Shown here: in pieces, positions 26,105 to 35,389 of the stretch | How the letters are laid out: each line of letters opens with the position of its first letter | Numbering within the stretch: the stretch's first letter is position 1 | From: Actinomadura_C alba | GTDB lineage: Bacteria > Actinomycetota > Actinomycetes > Streptosporangiales > Streptosporangiaceae | Direction: 5' to 3' | Assembly (NCBI RefSeq): GCF_039530285.1 | Contig: NZ_BAAAOK010000015.1 | Coordinates: 310,001-374,000 of the forward strand | DNA length: 64,000 bases | The notes under the pieces: model-generated | Databases searched by the model: none | What the model was told of the DNA's origin: nothing | What the model saw: the letters and a program-made list of their open reading frames with translations, nothing else | Position numbers and translations under genes: made by a program

Positions 26105-27589
26105 TTACGGGCGAAGCGTCTCGGCCAGCGCCGTCACGGCGTCGGTGAAGATCTTCGCGGGCGGCGACACAAGTCCCGCGCCGACCTGGCCGGTGCCCGC
26201 GACCCGCCCCGCGATACCGGTGTTGACGACCGGGAGGATCCCGGTGCGGGCCACCAGGGTGGCGTCGATACCGGTGGGGGTGCCGCGGAACGACAGGATC
26301 GGCACCTGGAACACCGGGTTCTCCGCGAGGGTGATCTCGTACATCCGCTGGGTCGCGGCCAGTGCGTCGGGCACCTCGCCGCCGATGAAACGGACGATCG
26401 CGGGGGCCGCCGCCATCGCGAACCCCCCGAGCCCGGTGGTCTCGGTGATGGTGGAGTCACCGATGTCGGGGTTGGCGTCGCCCGGGCCGTACGAGCCCAG
26501 GTAGAGACCGTCGGGAACCCCGGCCGGGCCGGTGAACCACCGGTCACCGGTGCCGGAGAGCTGGATGCCGAAGTCGGTGCCGTTACGCGCCATCGCCACC
26601 ACCAGGCTCGATCCCGGCACGTCGCGGGCGGCGTCGGCGGCGCCCTTGCCCGCGGCCATCGCGAGATTGAGGAAGAAGTGGTCGTTGCCGCCGATGAAGC
26701 GCAGCACCTCGGCACCGCCCTCGACCTCGGCGAGGTCGGCCGCCAGTTCCCGGACGAACAGCGAGGTGGCGGCCCGGTTGCGGTTGTGCAGTTCGTCGCC
26801 CATCTGCAGCGCCTGGGCCATGATGGCCTTCAGGTCGACGGGACCGTGCCGGCGGATCGCCGCGCGCAGGGCCGGGCCGAGCACCGCGGACATCCAGTGC
26901 AGCCGGTCGACGACCTCCGGGCCGTACGCGCCATAGCGCAGCACCTTGCCGAGGCCCTCGTTCAGTGAGCAGAACGCGGTGCCACCGTGCTCGGCGTCCT
27001 CGATGACGAACATCCACATCGAGGGCCCGACGACGCCCGCCATCGGGCCGACCGTGCGGTGGTGGTGGCAGGAGTCGAGCGTCACCGGCCCGGCGTCGCC
27101 GCGGGCGAGCCGCCGCTCCGCCGCCTCGGGGTCATCGGCCAGGCCCTCGGCGAGCATGGCGCCGATGAGGGCTCCCCGCATCGGGCCCGACGCCCGTTCC
27201 CAGGTCACCGGCGGGCCGGCGTGGAAGAAGGTGCCCGCGGTCAGGCCCAGTGCCTCGCCGGCGGGCCGTACGTCGACGAGGTGCGGGCGTGAGGCGAGCA
27301 ACCGCTTCACCGCGGTCGCGTTGGCCGCGGCGTGCTTCGGATGGCCGAGCACGGTGGCGAGGGGCTCGGTCGCGCCCGGCACCGGTGGCCGCCAGTCCAC
27401 GCTCTCCACCGGCACGGCCTGCTGGGCCAGGGCATCGGTGAGCACGGGGGTGCCTGCCGCGACGATCCCCGGCTCGCGGTTCAACAGGCCGCCGAGCCTC
27501 GCGCCGCGCTGGTCGCCGATCGGATGTGACGCGGCTGCCGCTTGCGGCGGGTCGGCGACGACGCTGAGGTCGGCGGGCTCCTGGGGCAT
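26105..27589 (-). CDS. DUF1116 protein, AllG (YlbE)-like oxamic transcarbamylase subunit
   Basis: A 494-aa DUF1116 protein. Recognisable blocks are LGLTAGTFFHAGPP, VTLDSCHHHRTVGPMAGV, GGTAFCSLNEGLGKVLRYGA, MGDELHNRNRAATSLF and FIGGNDHFFLNLAMAAGK. In E. coli the homologous YlbE (AllG) together with FdrA (AllF) and YlbF (AllH) has been reported to form oxamic transcarbamylase, which produces carbamoyl phosphate from oxalurate in allantoin breakdown. Third gene of an operon with FdrA- and DUF2877-type partners. ATG 27589; the frame extends to 28183 only as shadow. No carbamate kinase is in the window. Confidence 0.87.
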   Translation of the reverse strand: MPQEPADLSVVADPPQAAAASHPIGDQRGARLGGLLNREPGIVAAGTPVLTDALAQQAVPVESVDWRPPVPGATEPLATVLGHPKHAAANATAVKRLLASRPHLVDVRPAGEALGLTAGTFFHAGPPVTWERASGPMRGALIGAMLAEGLADDPEAAERRLARGDAGPVTLDSCHHHRTVGPMAGVVGPSMWMFVIEDAEHGGTAFCSLNEGLGKVLRYGAYGPEVVDRLHWMSAVLGPALRAAIRRHGPVDLKAIMAQALQMGDELHNRNRAATSLFVRELAADLAEVEGGAEVLRFIGGNDHFFLNLAMAAGKGAADAARDVPGSSLVVAMARNGTDFGIQLSGTGDRWFTGPAGVPDGLYLGSYGPGDANPDIGDSTITETTGLGGFAMAAAPAIVRFIGGEVPDALAATQRMYEITLAENPVFQVPILSFRGTPTGIDATLVARTGILPVVNTGIAGRVAGTGQVGAGLVSPPAKIFTDAVTALAETLRP

Positions 27590-27624
27590 GGTCAAGACCC
27601 TTCGGTGGCTGTCAACGGTCCTGA

Positions 27625-29139
27625 TCACGGTCCTTGAACGAGGCCGGCGGCGTGCCGGGCGGCGGTCGCGTTGGAGCAGAAGACCGCCGCTCCGGCGTCC
27701 CGCAGCGCGGCCGCCTGGGCGTCGCGGTCCTGCGGGTCGGCGGCGGTGCCGCACAGCGACACCACCACGGCGAGATCGCCGTCGCGGGACGCCAGGGCGT
27801 CTTCGATCGCGGGGGCGAGGAGCGCGGCCGGGTCCGGCTCGGCGCCATACCCGAGCACGACGTCGAGCAGCAGCACCGCGCACGATGGATCGGCCGCCTC
27901 GGCGGCGAGCCGTTCCAGCCGCAGGGCTGGATCGATCATCGGGTGCGCCCGGCCTGCGGTGAACTCGTCGGCCCCGAAGTCGATCATGCAGTGGCCGGTG
28001 GACGCCTGCCCGTGCGTCCACGCGGGCTCGCCGGTGGCCGTGCGCCGGAGGTTCGAGCCGATGGGGCCCAGCGCGTCCGTCGCGATGAGCATGGCCTCCT
28101 CGCACAGGGTGCCGCCCGCGAACAGGCCGCGCACGAACCCCGGCGCCGGTGCCTGCGCGACGGGGGCCGGCCAGTGCGGCCACGCGGGTACCGGCCGGCC
28201 GAGCGCGCGCAGGGCGCGTTCGGCGACCGCCGTGAGGTCGTCCTCGTCCTGCTCGAGCAGGGCGAACAGCACCGGGGTGCTCAGCCGCCGCACCGCCTCG
28301 CGGATCAGGCCGGCGACCCGCTGCGAGGGCGGCTTGGACACGATGATGATGAGCTCGGTCGCCGGATCCGCGTCGAGCGCGGCGAGCGCCTGCAGGGTGG
28401 ACCGGCCGCTGACCGTGGCCGACAGGTCACGGCCGCCGACGCCCAGCGCGTGGCTGATGCCGACCCCCGCGGTGTCGAGCAGCGACATGAGCTGCTGTGA
28501 CCCGGTGCCGGACGCGGCGACGAGCCCGACCGGCCCCGGCCGGACGGCGTTGGCGAAGCCCAGGCCCGCGCCTCCCACGACCGCCGTGCCGCAGTCAGGC
28601 CCCATGACCAGCAGATCCAGGCGGGCCGCCGCGTCCTTGAGCGCGACCTCCTCCTCGACCGGCATGTTGTCACTGAAGATCATGACGCTCAGTCCCGCGG
28701 TCAGGGCGTCCATCGCCTCCATGAAGGCGTACGGGCCCGGCACCGACACCAGCGCCAGCGTGGCGTCGATCCGGCCGGCCGCCGACCCGATGGTGCGGGC
28801 CGGGGGGACGGTGCCGAGGCCCTGTGCGGAGACCTTCGCGCTCGAGGCGTCGGTGAGCAGCACGTCGAGGGCCTCGCGGGCGTCGGCGAGCACGGTCTGG
28901 TCCACGGCACGGATCGCCACGAGGAGGTCACCGGGCCCGACGTCCTGCGGAGGGTCGAAACCCATCTGGGTGAGCAGGTCCCGGTTGAGCTCGGTCGCCA
29001 TCGCGGTGAGCGCGTGGCTCACCTCGGCGCGCGCGCTCAGCTGCCGGCTCACCCGCATCAGGGTGACCGAGTCGTAGTAAACACCGCGGCGCGCCTCGAC
29101 ATGGGTGCTCATGGCGGGCTCTACGGGCTCGGCCGTCAC
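27625..29139 (-). CDS. fdrA: FdrA-family protein, AllF-like
   Basis: A 504-aa FdrA protein with a succinyl-CoA-ligase-alpha-like fold: N-terminal RRGVYYDSVTLMRVSRQL, CoA-binding-type MGPDCGTAVVGG followed by GLVAASGTGSQQLMSLL and GVGISHALGVGGRDLS, and C-terminal GLFAGGTLCEEAML and DPSCAVLLLDVVLGYGA. AllF is the largest subunit of the reported oxamic transcarbamylase. GTG 29139 overlaps the stop of the upstream gene by four bases (GTGA) and has GGAAGG before it; ATG 29112 is the alternative. Confidence 0.87.
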   Translation of the reverse strand: MTAEPVEPAMSTHVEARRGVYYDSVTLMRVSRQLSARAEVSHALTAMATELNRDLLTQMGFDPPQDVGPGDLLVAIRAVDQTVLADAREALDVLLTDASSAKVSAQGLGTVPPARTIGSAAGRIDATLALVSVPGPYAFMEAMDALTAGLSVMIFSDNMPVEEEVALKDAAARLDLLVMGPDCGTAVVGGAGLGFANAVRPGPVGLVAASGTGSQQLMSLLDTAGVGISHALGVGGRDLSATVSGRSTLQALAALDADPATELIIIVSKPPSQRVAGLIREAVRRLSTPVLFALLEQDEDDLTAVAERALRALGRPVPAWPHWPAPVAQAPAPGFVRGLFAGGTLCEEAMLIATDALGPIGSNLRRTATGEPAWTHGQASTGHCMIDFGADEFTAGRAHPMIDPALRLERLAAEAADPSCAVLLLDVVLGYGAEPDPAALLAPAIEDALASRDGDLAVVVSLCGTAADPQDRDAQAAALRDAGAAVFCSNATAARHAAGLVQGP

Positions 29140-30092
29140 GCGGTCGCCTTCCGCCGCCCGGCCGCCGGGGTGGCCAGCGCGAGAGTGGCCCGGCAGCCGG
29201 CGAGCAGCCCCCAGCTCAGGTCGGCGCCGGAGGTGTGCCCGACGCCGAGCAGCCGGCGTACGGCGGGGCGCAGCGGGGCCTGCCCGGCGATCCCGCGCAG
29301 CACCGCCGCCACCTCGGCGCCGGCCTGCCCGCGGGACGCGCAGTGCAGCAGGGTCGCGGCCAGTGCGGTCGTCCGGGTGTCGGCGTGCGCGGTGACCGCG
29401 GCGCCGAGCCAGTCGGCCAGCCGGACCGCCGGATCGCCGCCGTGCACGGCGCCGCCGAACAGGCGCAGGGAGAGGAGCAGCCCGGCGAGGATGTCGTCAC
29501 CCGTCGGCGTGAGCCCGGGGCCCAGGCCGACGATCCGTTCGGCGGCGTCGACGGCGTGCGCCAGGTCGCCGTCCGCGCAGCGGTCCGCGAGCAGCCCCGG
29601 GCCGGGATGGTCGGCGAGCCCGCACCTCTCCTCGGCCGTCTCGGCCGCGAGGGCGAGAGCGCCGTGGGTGAGCTGGGGCAGGGACACCGGTCCGAGCACC
29701 GGTGAGGGATCCCACCAGCGCCGGGTCCGCACCTGGATCCGCAGACGCGGCGCCGGCCCGCCCTGTCCGGCCCCGCTGACCTCGACGACGCCGTCGCCGA
29801 CCCAGGCGTCGTCGCCCTCCCGTACCGCGGCGAACGGCAGGTCCCGGCTGGTCGCGGCCACGACGATCGCGTTCGGCAGCCGTACGGCGTCCGAGCCCAC
29901 CACGGCGAGGACCCGTGGTTCGGTGGCCGAGCGCAGCTCGACGTAGACGGCGGACGGAAAGGCCGCGATGACCCGTGCCGCACTGCGTGGGCGGTCGAGC
30001 AGTTCGCGGAGCGTGAGGCTCGCGACTCCCGCCACCGGCGACCTTGCCGGGCCGGGCGGTGCGAGAGGCTCGCGTACGACGGTCGAGGTCAC
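29136..30092 (-). CDS. DUF2877 protein, AllH (YlbF)-like
   Basis: A 318-aa DUF2877 protein with the family signature IVGLGPGLTPTGDDILAGLL and a C-terminal GVGHTSGADLSWGLLAGC. It is the likely AllH-type third subunit of the transcarbamylase. GTG 30092 follows GGAGGG at good distance. First gene of the minus-strand operon AllH-AllF-AllG, divergent from the PucR regulator 281 bases away; this order supports a functional complex. Confidence 0.82.
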   Translation of the reverse strand: MTSTVVREPLAPPGPARSPVAGVASLTLRELLDRPRSAARVIAAFPSAVYVELRSATEPRVLAVVGSDAVRLPNAIVVAATSRDLPFAAVREGDDAWVGDGVVEVSGAGQGGPAPRLRIQVRTRRWWDPSPVLGPVSLPQLTHGALALAAETAEERCGLADHPGPGLLADRCADGDLAHAVDAAERIVGLGPGLTPTGDDILAGLLLSLRLFGGAVHGGDPAVRLADWLGAAVTAHADTRTTALAATLLHCASRGQAGAEVAAVLRGIAGQAPLRPAVRRLLGVGHTSGADLSWGLLAGCRATLALATPAAGRRKATA

Positions 30093-30275
30093 GATGCGGC
30101 CCTCCAGCGGTGTCCCTCGTCGGGCGGCCCGCCGGCCGGGACCACGTCCCGGCTGAGGGATCGGGCGATGAGCGGGCGTTGCGCGGGCAACGGACGATGA
30201 ACGGACATGGACTCCATTGGTGGCGAACGTAAACGGCGGCCGCCTCTCACCGTATGGAGAAAGATGCCAAGAATG

Positions 30276-30301
30276 CTTGTCATCGTTCGTATTTCTTGTC
30301 A
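30276..30301. promoter_or_regulatory. Direct repeat CTTGTCA in pucR/allH intergenic region
   Basis: CTTGTCA occurs at 30276-30282 and 30295-30301, 19 bases apart, in an unusually AT-rich patch between the divergent genes. The first copy is also part of CAAG-AATG-CTTG. A regulator site for PucR is a reasonable guess. Confidence 0.4.
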
Positions 30302-30373
30302 GTGTTGATCGCGGATCGGTAGCGATCATGATGTTTCGGGCGATGTGTGCATAAGAGGCCAGGTGACCCCTGC

Positions 30374-32104
30374 ATGATCTACACTCCCGCCGAGCCCAGC
30401 CCACCCGCGCTGAGGCTCGCGAGCACCGGAACGCTTACATACGGTCTGTCGGTCGGAGAGGTTCTCGGCGTCTCGACCCTCGCAGGCGCCCGTCTGATCG
30501 CCGGAGCGTCCGGACTCGATCGGATCGTCCAGCGCCTCAACGTCATGGAAGTGCCGGACATCCTCGCGTGGGTCAAACCGCACGAACTCCTGCTGACCAC
30601 CGGCTACCCGCTGCGGAACACACCGCAGTCGCTGGGACGCCTGGTGACCGACCTCGACGAGCGCGGTCTGGCCGCGCTGGCCATCAAGCTCGGCCGCTAC
30701 CTCGACGAACTCCCGGTCGAGATGATCGAGCAGGCCGACCGGCTCGGCTTTCCCCTGATCCTCCTGCCCAACGACGTCGGCTTCGACGACATCCTCAACC
30801 AGGTCCTCACCGACATCCTGAACCGGCAGGCGGCGATCCTCGCCCGCACTGAGGAGGTGCATCGCGCGCTCGTGCAGATCGTGCTCGGGGGCGGAGGACT
30901 CCAGGACGTGATCGACGAGGTGGCGACCCTGTTCGACGTCGCGGTCATCGCCGTCGACGGCGACCGCCGGATGCTCGCGGGCGCGGGTCCGGAGGAGCAC
31001 GTCAAGGCCGTGTGCGCCGCCTGGGTCGACGGCCCGGGCTGGTCTGCGGCGCAGCCCGGCTTTGGCGGCAACGGCGACCACGTCGTCGTCCCCGTCGTCG
31101 CCGGCGGCTTCGACCACGGCCGGATCATCGCCTACAGCGCCAGTGGCGCGCTCCGCGAGACCGACGTCGGCATCCTCGAGCGCGCCGCCACGGTCGCCGC
31201 GCTGGTCATCACCAAGCAGCAGGCCGTGGCCGCGGTCGAGAGCAAGTACCGCGCGGATTTCCTGCGCGACATCCTGGCCGGCCGGGCGGGTGCCGACGAC
31301 CGCGTCATCGCCCACTGCGCCGGGTTCGGCTGGGACCTCGACCGTCCGGTGGCGGTGGCGGTCGCCGAGCTCGACTCCGACGGCCGGAGCGGCGGCACCG
31401 CCGAGACCCGCCTCGGCCGCACCGACCGGGTGCCCGAGCCCCGCACCGAGGACGGCCGCGCGAAGGGCGGTGAGGAGCGGCAGGCACAGGACCGGCTGGC
31501 CGCGGCGTGGACGGCGGCCGTACGACGCCGGGACCCCAAGGCGGCGGTGGCCAGCTTCGCGCACGAGGTGGTCGCCGTGGTCGGGCTGTCCGGCGACGGC
31601 GACCTCGACGGCCTGGTCCGTGACGCGACCACCATGTTCGGCGAGCACCCGGGACGGCGGCGTACGTTCTCGACCGGCGTCAGCCGGGTGGTCGCCTGCC
31701 CGACGGCACTGCCGGAGGCGTACGAACAGGCGGTCAAGTCGGTGCGGGTCGGCCGGCAGCTGCACGGATTCGGCTCGCTGGCGCACTTCAACGAACTGGG
31801 GGTCTACCGCCTGCTCAGCCTGGTCGCCGACGCCGCGGAACTCCACGCGTTCGTGCGTGAGACGCTCGGCGAGCTGGCGGGGGACGACGACCCGGAGGCC
31901 GTCGACCTGCGCCGCACTCTGCAGGTGCTGCTGGAGACCAACCTCAACGTGGCCGAGACCGCGCGCCGGCTGCACTTCCACTACAACACGCTGCGGTACC
32001 GGATCGGGAAACTGGAGCGGATGCTCGGGGCGTTCACCGAGGACGCCCATCTGCGGCTCAACCTGACACTGGCCCTGCACGTGCTCCGCATGCGCGGGAT
32101 CTGA
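30374..32104 (+). CDS. pucR: PucR-family transcriptional regulator
   Basis: A 576-aa regulator with an N-terminal PucR domain (LSVGEVLGVSTLAGARLIAG, NVMEVPDILAWVKPHELLLTTGYPL), a central GGDEF-like sensor region and a C-terminal HTH_30 (TNLNVAETARRLHFHYNTLRYRI). The B. subtilis prototype controls purine catabolism. Divergent from the allHFG operon and 230 bases upstream of the permease and molybdenum hydroxylase genes, so it probably controls both arms. ATG 30374 follows AGGTGA; a GTG at 30347 is possible. Confidence 0.9.
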   Translation: MIYTPAEPSPPALRLASTGTLTYGLSVGEVLGVSTLAGARLIAGASGLDRIVQRLNVMEVPDILAWVKPHELLLTTGYPLRNTPQSLGRLVTDLDERGLAALAIKLGRYLDELPVEMIEQADRLGFPLILLPNDVGFDDILNQVLTDILNRQAAILARTEEVHRALVQIVLGGGGLQDVIDEVATLFDVAVIAVDGDRRMLAGAGPEEHVKAVCAAWVDGPGWSAAQPGFGGNGDHVVVPVVAGGFDHGRIIAYSASGALRETDVGILERAATVAALVITKQQAVAAVESKYRADFLRDILAGRAGADDRVIAHCAGFGWDLDRPVAVAVAELDSDGRSGGTAETRLGRTDRVPEPRTEDGRAKGGEERQAQDRLAAAWTAAVRRRDPKAAVASFAHEVVAVVGLSGDGDLDGLVRDATTMFGEHPGRRRTFSTGVSRVVACPTALPEAYEQAVKSVRVGRQLHGFGSLAHFNELGVYRLLSLVADAAELHAFVRETLGELAGDDDPEAVDLRRTLQVLLETNLNVAETARRLHFHYNTLRYRIGKLERMLGAFTEDAHLRLNLTLALHVLRMRGI

Positions 32105-32116
32105 TCCATGCGCGGT

Positions 32117-32152
32117 CCGTTCCCCCGGGCGCTCCGCGGCCCGGGGGAACGG
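32117..32152 (+). terminator. Terminator after pucR
   Basis: Perfect 14-bp stem CCGTTCCCCCGGGC with its complement and an 8-base loop, 13 bases past the pucR stop; separates pucR from the permease operon. Confidence 0.75.
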
Positions 32153-32333
32153 CCTCGCACGGCGCCCGGGGCCGGGTCGATGTGTTCAGTTGCCAACCCG
32201 TATCGAGGGCTTTGGCAGGTGTCGACGGTGCCCGCCGGCCGGGGTACATCTAACTTGCCCGCATGACGCGGGACCGTCGCGGCGGGTCGACGATCGGGGA
32301 CGAGGGCCTGCCACCGAGCCTGAGGAGGCCGTG

Positions 32334-33854
32334 ATGGCAGTGGGTTGGAAGGTCCATGGCGACGGGAAGAGCCCCGCGCCGGGGCAGGTGGTCAGGCCCG
32401 ACGAACGGCTGAGCTGGCCGCGAACGGCAGGGCTGGGCGCCCAGCACGTCATCGCCATGTTCGGCGCCACGTTCGTGTTCCCCATCATCATGGGGCTCGA
32501 CCCGAACCTCGCGGTGATGATGTCGGGCGTCGCCACGATCGTCTTCCTGCTCATCACGCGTGGGAAGGTTCCGAGCTACCTGGGCACCAGCGCCTCGTTC
32601 GTGGGGGCGGTCGTCGCGATCCGCGCGGCGGGCGGCACCAGTGCCACCGTCACCGGGGCGATCCTGGTGGCCGGCCTCGTGCTCGCGGCCGCGGGGCTGG
32701 CCGTCCACTTCCTCGGCACCGACGTGATCCACAAGGTGTTCCCGCCGGTCGTGACCGGCGCTGTGGTGATGCTCATCGGGTTCGGCCTGGCGTTCGTCGT
32801 CGCCGACACGTACTGGCCGCAGGACCACTGGGTCGCGCTGGCCACCATGTGCTTCGTCTTCCTCATCATGGTGGTGTTCCGCGGGTTCATCGGCCGGATC
32901 GCGATCCTGCTCGGCCTGGTGTTCGGGTTCGTCCTGTCGTGGATCCTCGACCTGACGGCCGGGCCCATCACCTCGCTGGTCCCCGCGCTGGCGAAGGCCG
33001 CGCCGCATGACCGGGTGAGCTTCGACGGGGTGTCCGACGCCGACTGGGTCGGGCTGCCGGAGATGCACGCGCCCGACCTGAAGATGTCGGCGATTCTGCT
33101 CGCGCTGCCGGCCGTCATCGCGCTCATCGCCGAGAACACCGGCCACGTCAAGGCCGTCGGGGTGATGACCCGCACCGACCTCGACCCCGTCATCGGCCGG
33201 GCGGTGTTCGCCGACGGCGTGGGCACCGCCCTCACCAGCTCCGTCGGCGGCTCGCCGACGACGACGTACGCCGAGAACATCGGGGTCATGGCGGCCACCC
33301 GCGTGTACTCCACGGCCGCCTATTACATCGCCGCCGCCGTCGCGATCCTGTTCGGCCTGTGCCCGAAGTTCGGGGCGCTCGTGGCGGCCACGCCCGGCGG
33401 CGTCCTGGGCGGCATCACCGTGATCCTCTACGGAATGATCGGCCTGCTCGGCGCGAAGATCTGGATCGAGAGCCGGGTAGACTTCGCCGATCCGGTCAAC
33501 ATGGTGCCCGTGGCGGCGGGCGTCATCCTCGCCATCGGCCCGGTGGACCACAAGATCACTGACGACTTCGTCCTGTCCGGCATCGCGCTCGGCACGATCG
33601 TCGTGCTGGCCGGCTACCACGCGCTGCGCGCCATCGCCCCGCGCGCGGACGCGGGGGAGGTCTCCTTGGGCGAGGCCGGTTTCGACGCCGGCGGACCCGG
33701 CAAGACCGGTCTCGACGAGGCAGAGGCCGGGGAACGCGCGACCGGAGGGCCTGGTGCCCGCGAGGAGGTGGCCGGTGAACCCGCGACGAGCGCCGTACCC
33801 GACCCGCCGCCGGGGCGCCCCGGCGACGATAAGACGCCGGGGAGCGGCGGCTGA
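32334..33854 (+). CDS. NCS2 nucleobase permease (uracil/xanthine type)
   Basis: A 506-aa permease with about 14 hydrophobic segments. Diagnostic blocks: MFGATFVFPIIMGLDP, ALIAENTGHVKAVGV with the substrate-contacting Glu, and SSVGGSPTTTYAENIGVMAA including the NAT motif EN-x-G-x4-TR. Glu rather than Gln at the first motif position, and GGSPTTTYAENIG, are typical of UraA-like uracil permeases. Next to a PucR regulator and a xanthine-dehydrogenase-like enzyme, xanthine also remains possible. The C-terminal ~60 residues are a Gly/Pro/Glu-rich tail. ATG 32334 follows AGGAGG. Confidence 0.88.
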   Translation: MAVGWKVHGDGKSPAPGQVVRPDERLSWPRTAGLGAQHVIAMFGATFVFPIIMGLDPNLAVMMSGVATIVFLLITRGKVPSYLGTSASFVGAVVAIRAAGGTSATVTGAILVAGLVLAAAGLAVHFLGTDVIHKVFPPVVTGAVVMLIGFGLAFVVADTYWPQDHWVALATMCFVFLIMVVFRGFIGRIAILLGLVFGFVLSWILDLTAGPITSLVPALAKAAPHDRVSFDGVSDADWVGLPEMHAPDLKMSAILLALPAVIALIAENTGHVKAVGVMTRTDLDPVIGRAVFADGVGTALTSSVGGSPTTTYAENIGVMAATRVYSTAAYYIAAAVAILFGLCPKFGALVAATPGGVLGGITVILYGMIGLLGAKIWIESRVDFADPVNMVPVAAGVILAIGPVDHKITDDFVLSGIALGTIVVLAGYHALRAIAPRADAGEVSLGEAGFDAGGPGKTGLDEAEAGERATGGPGAREEVAGEPATSAVPDPPPGRPGDDKTPGSGG

Positions 33855-33857
33855 CCT

Positions 33858-34732
33858 GTGAAGCCACCTCCCTTCGCCTATCACGCGCCGCGAGCCCTCG
33901 CCGAGGCCGTCGGCGCCCTCGCTGAGGCGGGCCCCGACGGCAAGGTCCTCGCGGGCGGGCAGAGCCTGATCCCGCTGCTCAACATGCGGCTCGCCGCGCC
34001 CGCCCGGATCGTGGACATCAACCGGCTCACCGAGCTCGACACCGTCGAGGTGACCGAGCGGGGCGTCCGCGTCGGCGCGCTGGCCCGGCACTCGAGGGTG
34101 CTGCGCTCTATCGAGGCGGCGCGTGCGCAGCCGCTGCTCACCGACGCGCTGCGCCATGTCGCCCATCCGGTGGTGCGCAATCGCGGCACGGTGGTGGGCA
34201 GTCTGGCCCACGCCGATCCGGCGGCCGAGCTCCCCGCCGTCCTCGCGGTGCTCGGCGGCAGCGTCGACGCCATGTCGGCGGGCGGACGTCGCACGATCCC
34301 CGCGGACGCGTTCTTCACCGGGCCCCTCGAATCCGCCCTGCGTCCCGGGGAACTGGCGGTGTCCGCCTTCTTCCCGGGGCTGCCTCCGTACGGAGGTGCC
34401 GCTTTCGGCGAGGTGACGCGGCGGCACGGGGACTACGCGCTCGTCGGGGTCGCGGCCGTGGTGGTCCTCGACGACGACCTCAGGGTCGCGTCGGCCCGCG
34501 CCGGTTATCTCAGCGTCGGGGCGACGCCGCTGGTCCTCGACCTCACCGAGGCGGCCGGCCGCCGGTCGCCGGGGTCGTGCGACTGGGCGGCCGTGGCGGC
34601 GCATGCCGAGAGCCTGGTCGATCCCGAGACCGACATCCACGCCGGCGCCGACTACCGAAGGCACCTGGCCGGTGTGCTCACCGAACGCGTCCTGCGCGCC
34701 GCCGCCGCGAACGCCCTGGAGAGAGGAGAACC

Positions 34733-34736
<4 letters not shown>
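33858..34736 (+). CDS. Molybdenum hydroxylase FAD subunit (CoxM/XdhB type)
   Basis: A 292-aa FAD-binding subunit: VLAGGQSLIPLLNMRLAAP and GTVVGSLAHADPAAELPAVL are the two FAD-pyrophosphate contacts, followed by the CO-dehydrogenase flavoprotein C-terminal domain. It passes electrons from the 2Fe-2S subunit to the acceptor. Begins with GTG three bases after the permease and its stop overlaps the start of the FeS gene (ATGA), so the four genes form one operon. Confidence 0.9.

Positions 34737-35385
<649 letters not shown>

Positions 35386-35389
<4 letters not shown>

Noticed and set aside
26105..28183. Single 692-aa DUF1116 protein with a long N-terminal extension
   Set aside because: Residues before ATG 27589 are antisense-like Arg/Pro/Gly sequence overlapping the FdrA gene; homology begins at the later ATG.
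32250..34664. 804-aa minus-strand open frame opposite the permease and FAD subunit
   Set aside because: Composition is low-complexity and charged, no domain seen, fully antisense to recognised genes.
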